Source: RGIG995 sp045652445 (GTDB lineage: Bacteria > Bacillota > Clostridia > Oscillospirales > UBA644). From it: 16,539 bases of DNA. The position numbers and the translations under genes are program-made. Position 1 is the stretch's first letter; every line of letters begins with the position of its first letter. Below, piece after piece: positions 1 to 8,800 of the stretch. The notes under the pieces were generated by a model, which worked only from the letters and a program-made list of their open reading frames with translations, was not told the DNA's origin and ran no database searches. The stretch is taken from positions 1 to 16,539 of the forward strand of contig JAZRUJ010000055.1 of NCBI GenBank assembly GCA_045652445.1, in the 5' to 3' direction.

Positions 1-803
1 TGTCGTAAAGCATACCCCAAAGCCATGTCTGTCGCGGTGTCGCAAGCATGAAGAGATACTACAACATCGGGGTGAAAATTACTCTCATAGGTGCGAAGGT
101 CTTCACAGATAAATTCCATATTAGTATACCCAAGATCTTGGGCAATTTTCTTGCTCGCTTCAATGACTTTCGGAGAAATATCAATTCCTACAAAATGGGC
201 TCGAATTCGCTTTTCTTCCCAAAGAAAATAGTTTAGTACAAAGGAAAGATAGGATTTTCCACAAGCACAATCTACGATTGTGATATCATTTTTACCTTCA
301 AACAAATCGGAAACCAGTTCCAAAATATGATTCGTCTGATTGTATTTGCGAATCATATCATTGCGAAGTTTTCCATCTTTATCGCAATACCCCAAAGCAG
401 TCATTAGCTTTGATGCCTTGCGAAGATCAATTTGGTATTCTTTCTTTTTTCCAGGTTGAGAGATTGGTTCGTTTGCCTCTTCCCTCTTCACAATCTTAAC
501 GTTTCTTCCGTCTGCATGCAATTCGGTGGTAAGTCCACGTTCTTTATAGGAAACAATGGCAGAGTCGTATTTCAAAAGATCTTCCAATAATAGCTGCAAG
601 GATTCTGCAAAGGTTTCTGTTTTTTGTTTTCCGGAAAAACGGTATTCAAATCCTTCTTCTGCATTCACGATGGATCCGGAATAAGTTTTGCGTCCGGAAA
701 TCAAATCAAAGCTGACTTGTGCAAAATATTCTCCAGCCGTATTGTAGCGTTCCGAAAAACCACCCAAAAACAATTCAATTTTCGCTTTTTGTTGCTGATT
801 CAT
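1..803 (-). CDS. SAM-dependent methyltransferase, 5' part only (C-terminus beyond left edge)
   Basis: This is the first 267 codons of a gene read on the minus strand. It starts at ATG 801-803, has no stop inside the window, and has a good Shine-Dalgarno (AAGGAG, plus-strand 812-817). The first 165 residues are a poorly conserved N-terminal region. A Rossmann-type SAM-binding domain follows. Motif I is IVDCACGKSYLSF at residues 176-188, an acidic end of strand 2 is VGIDIS at 205-210, and VVVSLHACDTATD lies at 247-259. The LHACDTATD segment and the DCACGKS form of motif I resemble the Methyltransf_32-type family (related to Trm13 and METTL25-like proteins). That suggests an RNA or protein substrate, but the target cannot be read from the sequence. 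The gene follows the tRNA-Thr terminator by only 26 bases and has no clear promoter of its own. Methyltransferase class is fairly sure; substrate unknown. Confidence 0.8.
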   Translation of the reverse strand, partial: MNQQQKAKIELFLGGFSERYNTAGEYFAQVSFDLISGRKTYSGSIVNAEEGFEYRFSGKQKTETFAESLQLLLEDLLKYDSAIVSYKERGLTTELHADGRNVKIVKREEANEPISQPGKKKEYQIDLRKASKLMTALGYCDKDGKLRNDMIRKYNQTNHILELVSDLFEGKNDITIVDCACGKSYLSFVLNYFLWEEKRIRAHFVGIDISPKVIEASKKIAQDLGYTNMEFICEDLRTYESNFHPDVVVSLHACDTATDMALGYALR

Positions 804-829
804 TGGAATATCTCCTTTTCTTATACAAC

Positions 830-859
830 AAAAAAACCCTTGAAAATCAAGGGTTTTTT
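830..859 (-). terminator. Intrinsic terminator of tRNA-Thr
   Basis: On the minus strand, CCCTTGA (853-847) pairs with TCAAGGG (843-837) around a 3-base loop, followed by seven T. The A-run on the 5' side can pair with the T-run and lengthen the stem. The hairpin starts directly after the encoded CCA, whose last A is at 859. It is the only convincing intrinsic terminator for the minus-strand genes between the glucan synthase and the methyltransferase. Confidence 0.9.
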
Positions 860-934
860 GGAGCTGATGATCGGGATCGAACCGACGACCTCGTCCTTAC
901 CAAGGACGCACTCTACCGACTGAGCTACATCAGC
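859..934 (-). tRNA. tRNA-Thr, anticodon GGT
   Basis: The gene is 76 nt including an encoded CCA. The acceptor arms GCTGATG and CATCAGC pair perfectly, with T as discriminator base. The D arm is GCTC/GAGT with one G-T pair. The anticodon stem CGTCC/GGACG closes the loop TTGGTAA, giving anticodon GGT, which reads ACC and ACT. The T arm is GTCGG/CCGAT around TTCGATC. The acceptor stem and D arm match typical bacterial threonine tRNAs. It has its own promoter and terminator and sits 69 nt downstream of the folD stop on the same strand. Confidence 0.97.
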
Positions 935-946
935 GATTACCTGAAC

Positions 947-975
947 ATTATAGCAAATAATCCTGACGTTGTCAA
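947..975 (-). promoter_or_regulatory. Consensus sigma-A promoter of tRNA-Thr
   Basis: Read on the minus strand, TTGACA (975-970) and TATAAT (952-947) are separated by exactly 17 bases, and a TG one base before the -10 adds an extended -10. The expected start point is near 940, a few bases before the mature tRNA 5' end at 934. The -35 box lies 28 bases after the folD stop codon. Confidence 0.92.
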
Positions 976-1003
976 GGGTAAAATGAGATTTGTTGCAATT
1001 CCG

Positions 1004-1864
1004 TCACAAGTTTTTTTTCTTCGCCCATTTTCGAGCTGCAAAAAGGGTGTTTTTCATCAACATTGTAATGGTCATAGGTCCTACACCGCCGGGGACAGGA
1101 GTGATATAACCGGCGACTTTCTGAGCAGAATCAAAAGCTACGTCTCCAACTAGTTTTCCTTCTTTGTTTCGATTCATTCCCACGTCAATTACAACAGCAC
1201 CGGGCTTAATCATATCTCCTGTAATCAATTCAGCACGACCTACGGCAGATACTAAAATGTCGGCATTCCGGGTTACTTCTGCCAGATTTGGGGTTCTTGA
1301 GTGACAAATCGTTACCGTTCCGTTTTCTTTTAAAAGAAGCATTGCTTGGGGTTTTCCTACGATATTACTTCTTCCTATAACAACACAATTTTTTCCATCC
1401 ACCGAGATTCCGGTTTCATGAATTAATTCCATAACTCCGGCGGGAGTGCAAGGTAAAAATTCAAAATCGCCAATCATGATCTTCCCTACGTTATACGGGT
1501 GGAATGCATCTACGTCTTTATCCGGAGAAATATGGTTTATGATATTTTTAAAATCCAGATCCTTCGGCAGCGGTGCCTGAATTAAAATTCCGTGAATTTT
1601 ATTAGAATAATTTAACCTTTCCACCAAATTAAGAATTTCCGATTCGGAAACAGTTGCAGGAAGCGTGTGTTGTTCATGATAAAATCCGATTTCATCACAA
1701 GCTTTGGTTTTGTTCCGCACGTAAACTTGGGATGCGGGATCATCACCGACTAAAATTACAGCAAGTCCAGGCGTAACACCTTGTTTTTTTAACATTGCAG
1801 TTTCCTGTTTTAATTGTTCCCGAATTTTTTTTGCAAGCTCGGTTCCGCTAATAATTTCAGCCAT
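1004..1864 (-). CDS. folD: Bifunctional methylenetetrahydrofolate dehydrogenase / methenyltetrahydrofolate cyclohydrolase FolD
   Basis: A 286-residue cytosolic enzyme that interconverts 5,10-methylene-THF, 5,10-methenyl-THF and 10-formyl-THF with NADP, feeding purine synthesis and initiator-tRNA formylation. The start is ATG 1862-1864, preceded by GGAGGAGGAAG; upstream in-frame ATGs would add 40 residues inside lgt and lack such a site. Family marks are YVRNKTKAC at 48-56 (Lys54 is the expected catalytic lysine), KDVDAFHP at 116-123, PCTPAG at 138-143, the nucleotide-binding VVIGRSNIVGKP at 161-172, DVGMNR at 227-232 and TPVPGGVGPMT at 255-265. Length is usual for the family. Two positions differ from the most common consensus: QAPLP rather than QLPLP, and DVDAFHP rather than DVDGFHP. 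The start overlaps the lgt end by 8 bases, so translational coupling is likely. No terminator follows before the tRNA. Confidence 0.97.
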   Translation of the reverse strand: MAEIISGTELAKKIREQLKQETAMLKKQGVTPGLAVILVGDDPASQVYVRNKTKACDEIGFYHEQHTLPATVSESEILNLVERLNYSNKIHGILIQAPLPKDLDFKNIINHISPDKDVDAFHPYNVGKIMIGDFEFLPCTPAGVMELIHETGISVDGKNCVVIGRSNIVGKPQAMLLLKENGTVTICHSRTPNLAEVTRNADILVSAVGRAELITGDMIKPGAVVIDVGMNRNKEGKLVGDVAFDSAQKVAGYITPVPGGVGPMTITMLMKNTLFAARKWAKKKNL

Positions 1865-2780
1865 TGTTTTCTTCCTCCTCCGCTTCGATCTCTCCTTCTC
1901 CCAGGGTGCGATCTGTGGGAGATTGGAACAATGAAGTATAAACCGGTTTGTATTTTTCCTGTTTTTTGCTCGTTTGATTAACAATTTTGTCTTGTATTTT
2001 TATAATGATTCCTTTGCGAGACATTGCGAAAAAGATAATTCCGGCAACAAAAAAGATTGCTGCAAGCAATTGAGAAATACGAAAACCGCCAAGATACAAG
2101 CTGTCAGTTCGCAGTCCTTCAATAAAGAATCTCCCCAGACCATACCATGCAAAATAAAGGAAGAAAACTTCTCCGTGGTGTTTTTTCCATTTGTTTAGAA
2201 ATACAAACAATAGAATAAAACCAAGGACATTCCATAAGGATTCATAAAGGAATGTGGGGTGATAAGGTCCGGAACCATTAATGGTCATTGCCCATGGAAG
2301 ATCGGTAGTGCTACCGTATGCTTCCGCATTTACAAAGTTCCCCCACCGACCGATGGCCTGACCAATTAAAAATCCAAAAGAGGCCAAATCAAACAGTGCC
2401 AACATATTGATTTTTTTTATTTTACAGAAAACAAAACCGGTAATAAAAGCACCGATGACACCACCGTAAATGGCAAGTCCACCGTCCCGAATGTTGATCA
2501 TTTCCCAAAAGGAATTATATTGATCTAATTCAAATAAAACGTAATATGCTCTTGCACAAATTACACCGATGGGAAGCCCCCACAATAGAACGTCTAAAAC
2601 GTTATCTACAGTTAAATCGAACTTTTTTGCCTGCCACATACAAAAAGAAACGGCAAGAATTAGTCCTACGGTAATAATGATTGCATACCAATAAACGTTA
2701 AAACTTCCAACGGAAAAGGCAATTCGATTCATTGAGAACGGAGAAATGCCTATACCTTCAAAGCCGATCATGTTTTCCAT
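1857..2780 (-). CDS. lgt: Prolipoprotein diacylglyceryl transferase Lgt
   Basis: An integral membrane enzyme that moves a diacylglyceryl group from phosphatidylglycerol to the lipobox cysteine of prelipoproteins, the first step of lipoprotein maturation. The 307 residues contain about seven hydrophobic segments. Family marks are RDGGLAIYGG at 98-107, the signature GRWGNFVNAEAYG at 144-156, YHPTFLYES at 173-181 and GLGRFFIEGLRTDSLYLGG at 214-232. After the last membrane segment (about 237-253) there is a hydrophilic tail of some 50 residues ending in an acidic run, longer than the family core needs. The last codons carry the folD ribosome-binding site. ATG 2778-2780 has a GAGGG only 4 bases upstream; ATG 2769-2771 (M4) is a possible alternative start but lies 13 bases from that site. 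A consensus promoter precedes the gene. Confidence 0.97.
   Translation of the reverse strand: MENMIGFEGIGISPFSMNRIAFSVGSFNVYWYAIIITVGLILAVSFCMWQAKKFDLTVDNVLDVLLWGLPIGVICARAYYVLFELDQYNSFWEMINIRDGGLAIYGGVIGAFITGFVFCKIKKINMLALFDLASFGFLIGQAIGRWGNFVNAEAYGSTTDLPWAMTINGSGPYHPTFLYESLWNVLGFILLFVFLNKWKKHHGEVFFLYFAWYGLGRFFIEGLRTDSLYLGGFRISQLLAAIFFVAGIIFFAMSRKGIIIKIQDKIVNQTSKKQEKYKPVYTSLFQSPTDRTLGEGEIEAEEEENNG
1871..1881 (-). promoter_or_regulatory. folD ribosome-binding site inside the lgt coding end
   Basis: Minus-strand GGAGGAGGAAG, 6 bases before the folD ATG, lies within the codons for the closing glutamate run of Lgt. It fixes the folD start at 1864 rather than at the upstream in-frame ATG at 1984. 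Confidence 0.85.
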
Positions 2781-2815
2781 AAATCCCTCACACTGCGGTA
2801 TTATTGATTTTTTAT

Positions 2816-2844
2816 ATTATAACACTGTTGTAAGGGTTTGTCAA
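2816..2844 (-). promoter_or_regulatory. Consensus sigma-A promoter of lgt-folD
   Basis: Minus strand: TTGACA (2844-2839), 17 bases, TATAAT (2821-2816), with TG one base upstream of the -10 (extended -10). The start point should fall near 2809, giving a leader of about 30 nt to the lgt ATG. The -35 box is only 15 bases past the stop codon of the glucan synthase gene. Confidence 0.9.
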
Positions 2845-2859
2845 GATAAACCAACGCTT

Positions 2860-5800
2860 TTAAATAATTACGTTGATTTGATGGTCAGAACCATTTAATT
2901 TAATGGCAGGAATTTTATTATTTTGCTCAAAAATTCCCTTGTCCGTGCCTCTTTCTACTAAAATTTCCAGCCTATCGTTTTCAATTTTTATTGCAGCACG
3001 ATAGCCGTTCCAGTGATTTGGAATGTTGGGAGAAACCGAAATGAAATCTCCCTCTCTCCGGATTCCCAATAGTGATTCCGTTACAGTCTTGAGATACCAC
3101 CCGGCAGCTCCTGTATAATGAGTCCACCCCGCAAACCCCTCTCGGCCGGACAAAGAATATACATCTGCTGCCAAGACATAAGGTTCTGCCCCGTATTCTT
3201 GTGAGTCTCTTGGTTTTTTGTGATGATTCACGGGATTTATTCCTGATAAAATTTCATAACCTTCTTCCCTTCTTCCCTGCTCCAACAAGGCTCGAGCAAA
3301 CCATACTCCTCCATGGGTGTACTGTCCGCCGTTTTCCCTTACGCCCGGAGGATATTCTGCAATCGTACCTGGGAATCCGTCTGGTTCTCGTTGATAAGGA
3401 GGATCAAGAAGTTTTATAATTTTGTGATTTGGATCCCATAGTCTTTGATATGCCGTCGTTAATGCGATTTCTGTTTTTTCTTGTTCCATTTTGCTGAAGA
3501 CGGCAAATGCTTGGGGTAAAAGGTCAATAAATTCTGTTCCTCCGAATGGGGTATCGTTTTTTCTTAATCCACGTATAAACCTGTCGTTTGTAAAAGAATG
3601 GAGATCAAGTGTTCTTCGTAATTCTGTTATCCAAGACGTGATTTCTTTGTGTTCTTCTTCGGTTCCCAGCAGCTTGGCTAATGGTTCAAACGCTGAAAGA
3701 CAGATAATTGCAAACATTGTCCCCCAGATTGTTTCTGATCCTGGTTCTACGCCATTCATCCCATCATTCCAATCTCCCGAACCCATCAGGATTAGTCCGT
3801 GTGATCCTGTCTTTAACGCAAAACGAATTGCTCTGAGACAATGTTGGTAAATTGACTCTTTAAAGGCGGTTCTTTCAGGAGAAAAATAACGGTCGCATTC
3901 CTCATCTTCCAAAGGAGTGCTTTGCATATAAGGGATGCTTCGCTTGAAAAATTGGGTGTTTTTTGTAATTTTATAATATTCACCACATGCAAAAACCAAC
4001 CAGAAAGGATCGTCAGAAAAGCGGGTTTTGATTCCGTCGTCCGGGTGATACGGTCTCGGATGCCACCAATGCATGACGTCGCCTTCTTCAAATTGATGGA
4101 AACAACAACGTATAATTTGCCTTTTTAGATAGGATGGTTGAAAGGTTGCTAAGCAAAGTGAATCTTGCAGTTGATCCCGGAATCCGTAAGCACCTCCGGG
4201 TTGACTTGGACCTGTACGACCTAAAATTCGAGAGTGAATAATTTGTTGTTGTAACAATCCATTAACAAATGCATTCAACGCTTCATCCGGAGTGTTAATG
4301 GTTATAAATCGTGCCGTTTCATCTTTCAACTTTTTTAATTCTTTGCTTATTCGGTTCTCTGTAAGAATTTCGGCAATTTGTCGTACACTATTCCTGCCAT
4401 AACCGTATGCCAGAACAAAGGTCTCTCGATTACCGTTTTCTTTCGGATGAAAAGTCAGTCCGCCATTTTTTTGTGATGAATGAAAACCAAATAAGATGCA
4501 ATAACCATTTCCATAAAAATAGTTCCCCTTATTTTCAAAGAAAATTTTCTCATTTTCAGAAAAGCGATATACCGTACTTGGGTCTTGTTTTCCAAGAATC
4601 ATCCGAGGTTGATAGACAATCTCCGTAAGACCGGGTTGTTCTTCGGAAAGAGTGATAGAAATCACTTTTGCCGGAATATCGGATAAAACCGACACTTCTG
4701 TCGTGATTACATTGCCAAACAGGTTGATTCGATACACTGCACGGTTTTCAAAAAATTCCACCGAGGCATTATAAAGAAGGTTGTACCGTTTTCCTCGAAT
4801 AACTGCATAAAGCGTTTCCCCGTTGAAAGAAGTTCCGAAATGTCTTGGTGTGATTTGATTTTCAGAAGCGTTATCTGCGAAGGTATATCCCAGGCTTCTC
4901 TCGTTAATAAGGGTTCCCAATCGATGATTTGAGAGAATTAAACTCCAGGGACGATGAGGTTGTCTTCCCTGCTTTGGAATAAAATAAGAATTTTCATTTG
5001 TAAACCCGCCTCTAACGAGAGAAAACATAGTTTTTCGACTGTTTATGGGAGTTCCTGCACGTAAAATCGGTCGAAACGTTCGATTCGATTGTTTCCACTT
5101 CCATCCACGATCCAAATTGATAAACATATGACTGCATTTTTGAATCAATAAATATTCTTCTACCGAATGCAAATTGAGAGCAAATATCCTGTTTCGAATG
5201 GGTTCTTCCAGTTCTCCTAAAAGTGAATCCAAGGCTGTTTTAAGGGGTGTTTGATATCCTTCTTCCTCCCGGTAGAGAAAAACCAAATCGCAGGGAAAGG
5301 CAGCATGATTTAACAAAAATATAGTCTTAATAAATGGTAAAATTCGAGCAATTGTGTCGTTTCCGATTCGTACCGCTAAAATAGGATAATCTCCGGAAAT
5401 CCCAAATTTCCAAAGATGCCGAATGGGAAGGTTGTTTGGTCGCTTGTAATCCTGTGCACTTTTCCCCCACGGAAAAACAAGCGAAGGAATAATGTGATCA
5501 AAAATTAAGCGGTCCGCAGAATGGATTCCTCCGCCAACACAAAGGGAGTCAAACATTTGGGAATAGCGTCGTTGTATCGTTTCCGCACTTTGCTTTATTG
5601 CTGTTTTTAAACTGTTGAAAGAATCTTCTTTTGACTCTGCACATGCAATGAAAAATCGAATGTTTTCCGTTCCTTTTCCTCGCAGATTTATTTTTCCACG
5701 AAGTAGCATTGCCGGAAAGATGGGATATTTATCTTGTGCTGAAATATCGTTTAAAAACGGTGTGGAGATGCGATCTTTTGACACGTGAAAATCATAGGGA

Positions 5801-8800
5801 AAAGAAACGAAGATCGATATCCAAAGTTCACTGTTGTCCTTATTTTTTCTGGAAAATGAAAGTATTTTTTCGTTGGAATCATATGCTGCCGTTAAAAACA
5901 AATCTTTATATTCCGGATGTGCTAGATATTCTTTTTCAGGGCATAAAATTGGGTCTGCCGATAAGAAAAACTCAAAATCACTTTCGGTCATTAAATTATT
6001 TTTTAACGTCAATTCTCGAACAGAAACCGGAAGCTGGGGGTGCATCGTCGTGGTAACTCTTGTTTCAAATTCGGAAAAAATACCGTAACATGTTGCTCCG
6101 GAGCTGTCAAAAAATACACTGTAATCATAATTGGAATAGAGTGGTGCGTAGGTCGTTCCGTAAAGACTCCCTTTATTTCGGACGAATAAAAAAATGCCAT
6201 TCGGGGATTGCGGATCGGAAGAGTGTTTTGTAATATTTACGTCTCCTTTCCTCAAAAATCCCGAGCCACTATCGGTTATAAATTCCGTTAATGCACTGTT
6301 TGATAACAGTTTAACCTTCGGATGTTCCGGGTCCGGTCTGTTAATACGGAGTTCTGAGGGGTACCACCGCTCCTTCTCGTGGACTTTTGCGGGTAGATAG
6401 TTTTTAGAATATGCAGGGACTTTTTCGGTCAACAGGCTAACGAATGCTTCTCCTTGGTCGGACATAAAACGTTTTTGCATAATATGATCCGTCAAGGCGT
6501 TAACCAACGCCAAAAAACTCATAGACAAATGGTGTGCCATATAGCATTGAACAACCCTTGGGTTTTCCGCACCCAAACGGTAATCTATCGCCTCAAAATA
6601 ACCGTAAGTTCCTTTGGGCAATCTTTTTTTGTTCATTTCAGCTTGTTTTGGGAACCAAGGATAAGCAAGTAGTGTAGAATAAGGAGAAATAATTTTTGGA
6701 AAGGATAAATCACGGCGTAATGCTGCGGAAGGAATTCCAAAAGCACGATATTGATAATTTCCCAGGGAATCAAAGGTATAATAACAACTTTCCGAGATTC
6801 CCCAGGGAATTCGCGGATCGTTATTTCTTTGCTGTGCCCTTAGAATTCCTCGAAGTGTTTCACCACTTAAAGTTCTACGGTAGGCGGGGAGAAACAAATG
6901 GGGCATAAAATATTCAAACATCGTTCCCGACCAAGAAGATAAAACAAAATCTCCGTGAATTTTTTCTGCGGGACGAGCTAACTGTACCCAATGTTTCCAA
7001 GAAATTTGGCGTTTCATGATTGCATAATATGAAGTCAGCCGAGCTTCACTTGCGTATAAATCGTAATACGACGTAGATAATTTTTGCTCGTCTTCATTAT
7101 AGCCAATCGAGAAAAGTTTTTTCTTTTCGTCATAAAGCAGGGAAAAATCCATGGAGTCCAAGATTTCATGGATTGTTTTTGCAAGGTTAAGACATCTTTC
7201 AGAATTTTGTTGCACTAATCCATTGGAAAGAGTGTGCAACGACGCTGCAAAATTTCCGCAATCTACGGTAGAAATGAATTTAGGATTTAATATTTTCAAT
7301 GTTTCCGTGTCGTACCAATTATAAAGATGACCTTTCCATTTGGGGAGTATTTTAATTGTGTTTAAGGTGTTTTCAATCCGTTGACAGAATTCTGTTTCAT
7401 CGATAAATCCAAGATCAAAAGCACCTAAAACAGCCAAAAGGCTCAAGCCAATGTTCGTGGGAGATGTTCTTGATGCAACAATGTTTAGCGGTTCTTGTTG
7501 ATAATTATCCGGAGGAAGATAGTGATGTTTTTCGATCATAAAATCTTCGTAATATTTCCACATGGATTTAAGTTCCTTGCAAATCTCCTCATCGGTTGCC
7601 GTATCTTTTTTGTACTGCGTAGAGATTTGTCGGGCAATCACAGGACCCACAATCCACAACGCACCGATCAAGATGGTGTAGGGAGAAAAGAGAAAGATAA
7701 AACCGATCAATTGCCAACGCAATTGAAAATAGTAGTCGCTGATTTCCGAACCGCAATTTGCGGATGCGGCAGCCGTCGTCCATTCTAATTTGTTTTTCTT
7801 TCGAATACTTCGCACAATCCCACGAATGCTTCCGTCTAAAGCTTGAAAAGCCTTTGTGGGTAAAAGCAGTATATTTAATGCCGTTTCCTGAATTGCATCA
7901 AAAAATTCACGAAAGGGATGAAATTTTTGAATTTTTCCTACAGCAGAAGATAACAAAGAAGGCAGTCGAAGCAAAAAAGGAAAAGTCAACCAAAACAACC
8001 CGGTTAAAATCCCTTTTGCACCAAAAAAGATGGAAAACGAAAGCAAAATAAAACATGATACAGGAAACCACGCCCTGCACAAATTGTGAAAGACTTTAAA
8101 TCGAAAGATATTACAGATGTTTTTCTGTGGGAAAAGAAAAATACTGTTCTGAAAGTCTCCTCGAATCCAGCGGTGACTTCTTTTTTCATCTGATAATACC
8201 GTTTCAGGAATTTCATCAAAAAATACAGTATCGGAAAGATTTGCACATCGTAAAATCTCCCCTTCCGGAAGATCGTGGCTTAATAGCGGGTCCTGATAAA
8301 AACGCTGGAAAATTAAGTCTCGATATAAGGATAGACGTATAATCCCTTTCCCACAAAAAATCCCCCGGGAAAAGAGATCTTGATATAAATTGAAATGAGA
8401 ATTTCGATAAAACTCCGTTCCGGAATTCCCGGACATCATTGCAGAGTATGGCGTGGAATAAGAGGTTTCCGGATTTGCTTCCACCCGAGGGGCTGCAATT
8501 CCGTACCCTTGAACCACGCGAAAATGCCCATTGGAGTCTCGTTTCACAACCGGTTTATGGTTTGGATGTTCCATAAAACCAATTAAATTTTCAACCGCAT
8601 CGATGGTCGGTTCGGTATCCGCATCCAAGGTAATCATATATTCTGCTTCCGTATTCCCAACCAAAAGTAAAAAAGTCTCCTTTTTTTCCGGCAGGAACGA
8701 AAAATCCATCATTGCACCTTGTTTTCTCCCATACGCCTCGTAGCGAAAAGAATTTGTTGACCAAACTCTTTTCCGAACCGCACAGAAAAAACGGTTGGTT

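Noticed and set aside
818..847. TATAAG just after the tRNA terminator T-run, with TTGATT inside the hairpin, as a promoter for the methyltransferase gene
   Set aside because: The spacer is 19 bases, the -35 is poor, and the start point would fall within the ribosome-binding site, leaving almost no leader.
859..934. tRNA-Thr as an integration site of a mobile element
   Set aside because: No integrase, no repeat of the tRNA 3' end and no foreign-looking genes are seen on either side.
624..1153. Plus-strand open frames across the tRNA and its flanks
   Set aside because: They run antisense through the tRNA, its terminator and folD, and match no family.
1865..1984. Longer FolD beginning at 1984
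   Set aside because: The extra 40 residues are out-of-frame translation of the lgt end, basic and unlike any FolD N-terminus; the strong Shine-Dalgarno fits 1864.
5709..6400. Plus-strand open frames inside the glucan synthase gene
   Set aside because: They are antisense shadows of a long coding frame whose protein is well conserved, with no ribosome-binding sites or family match.
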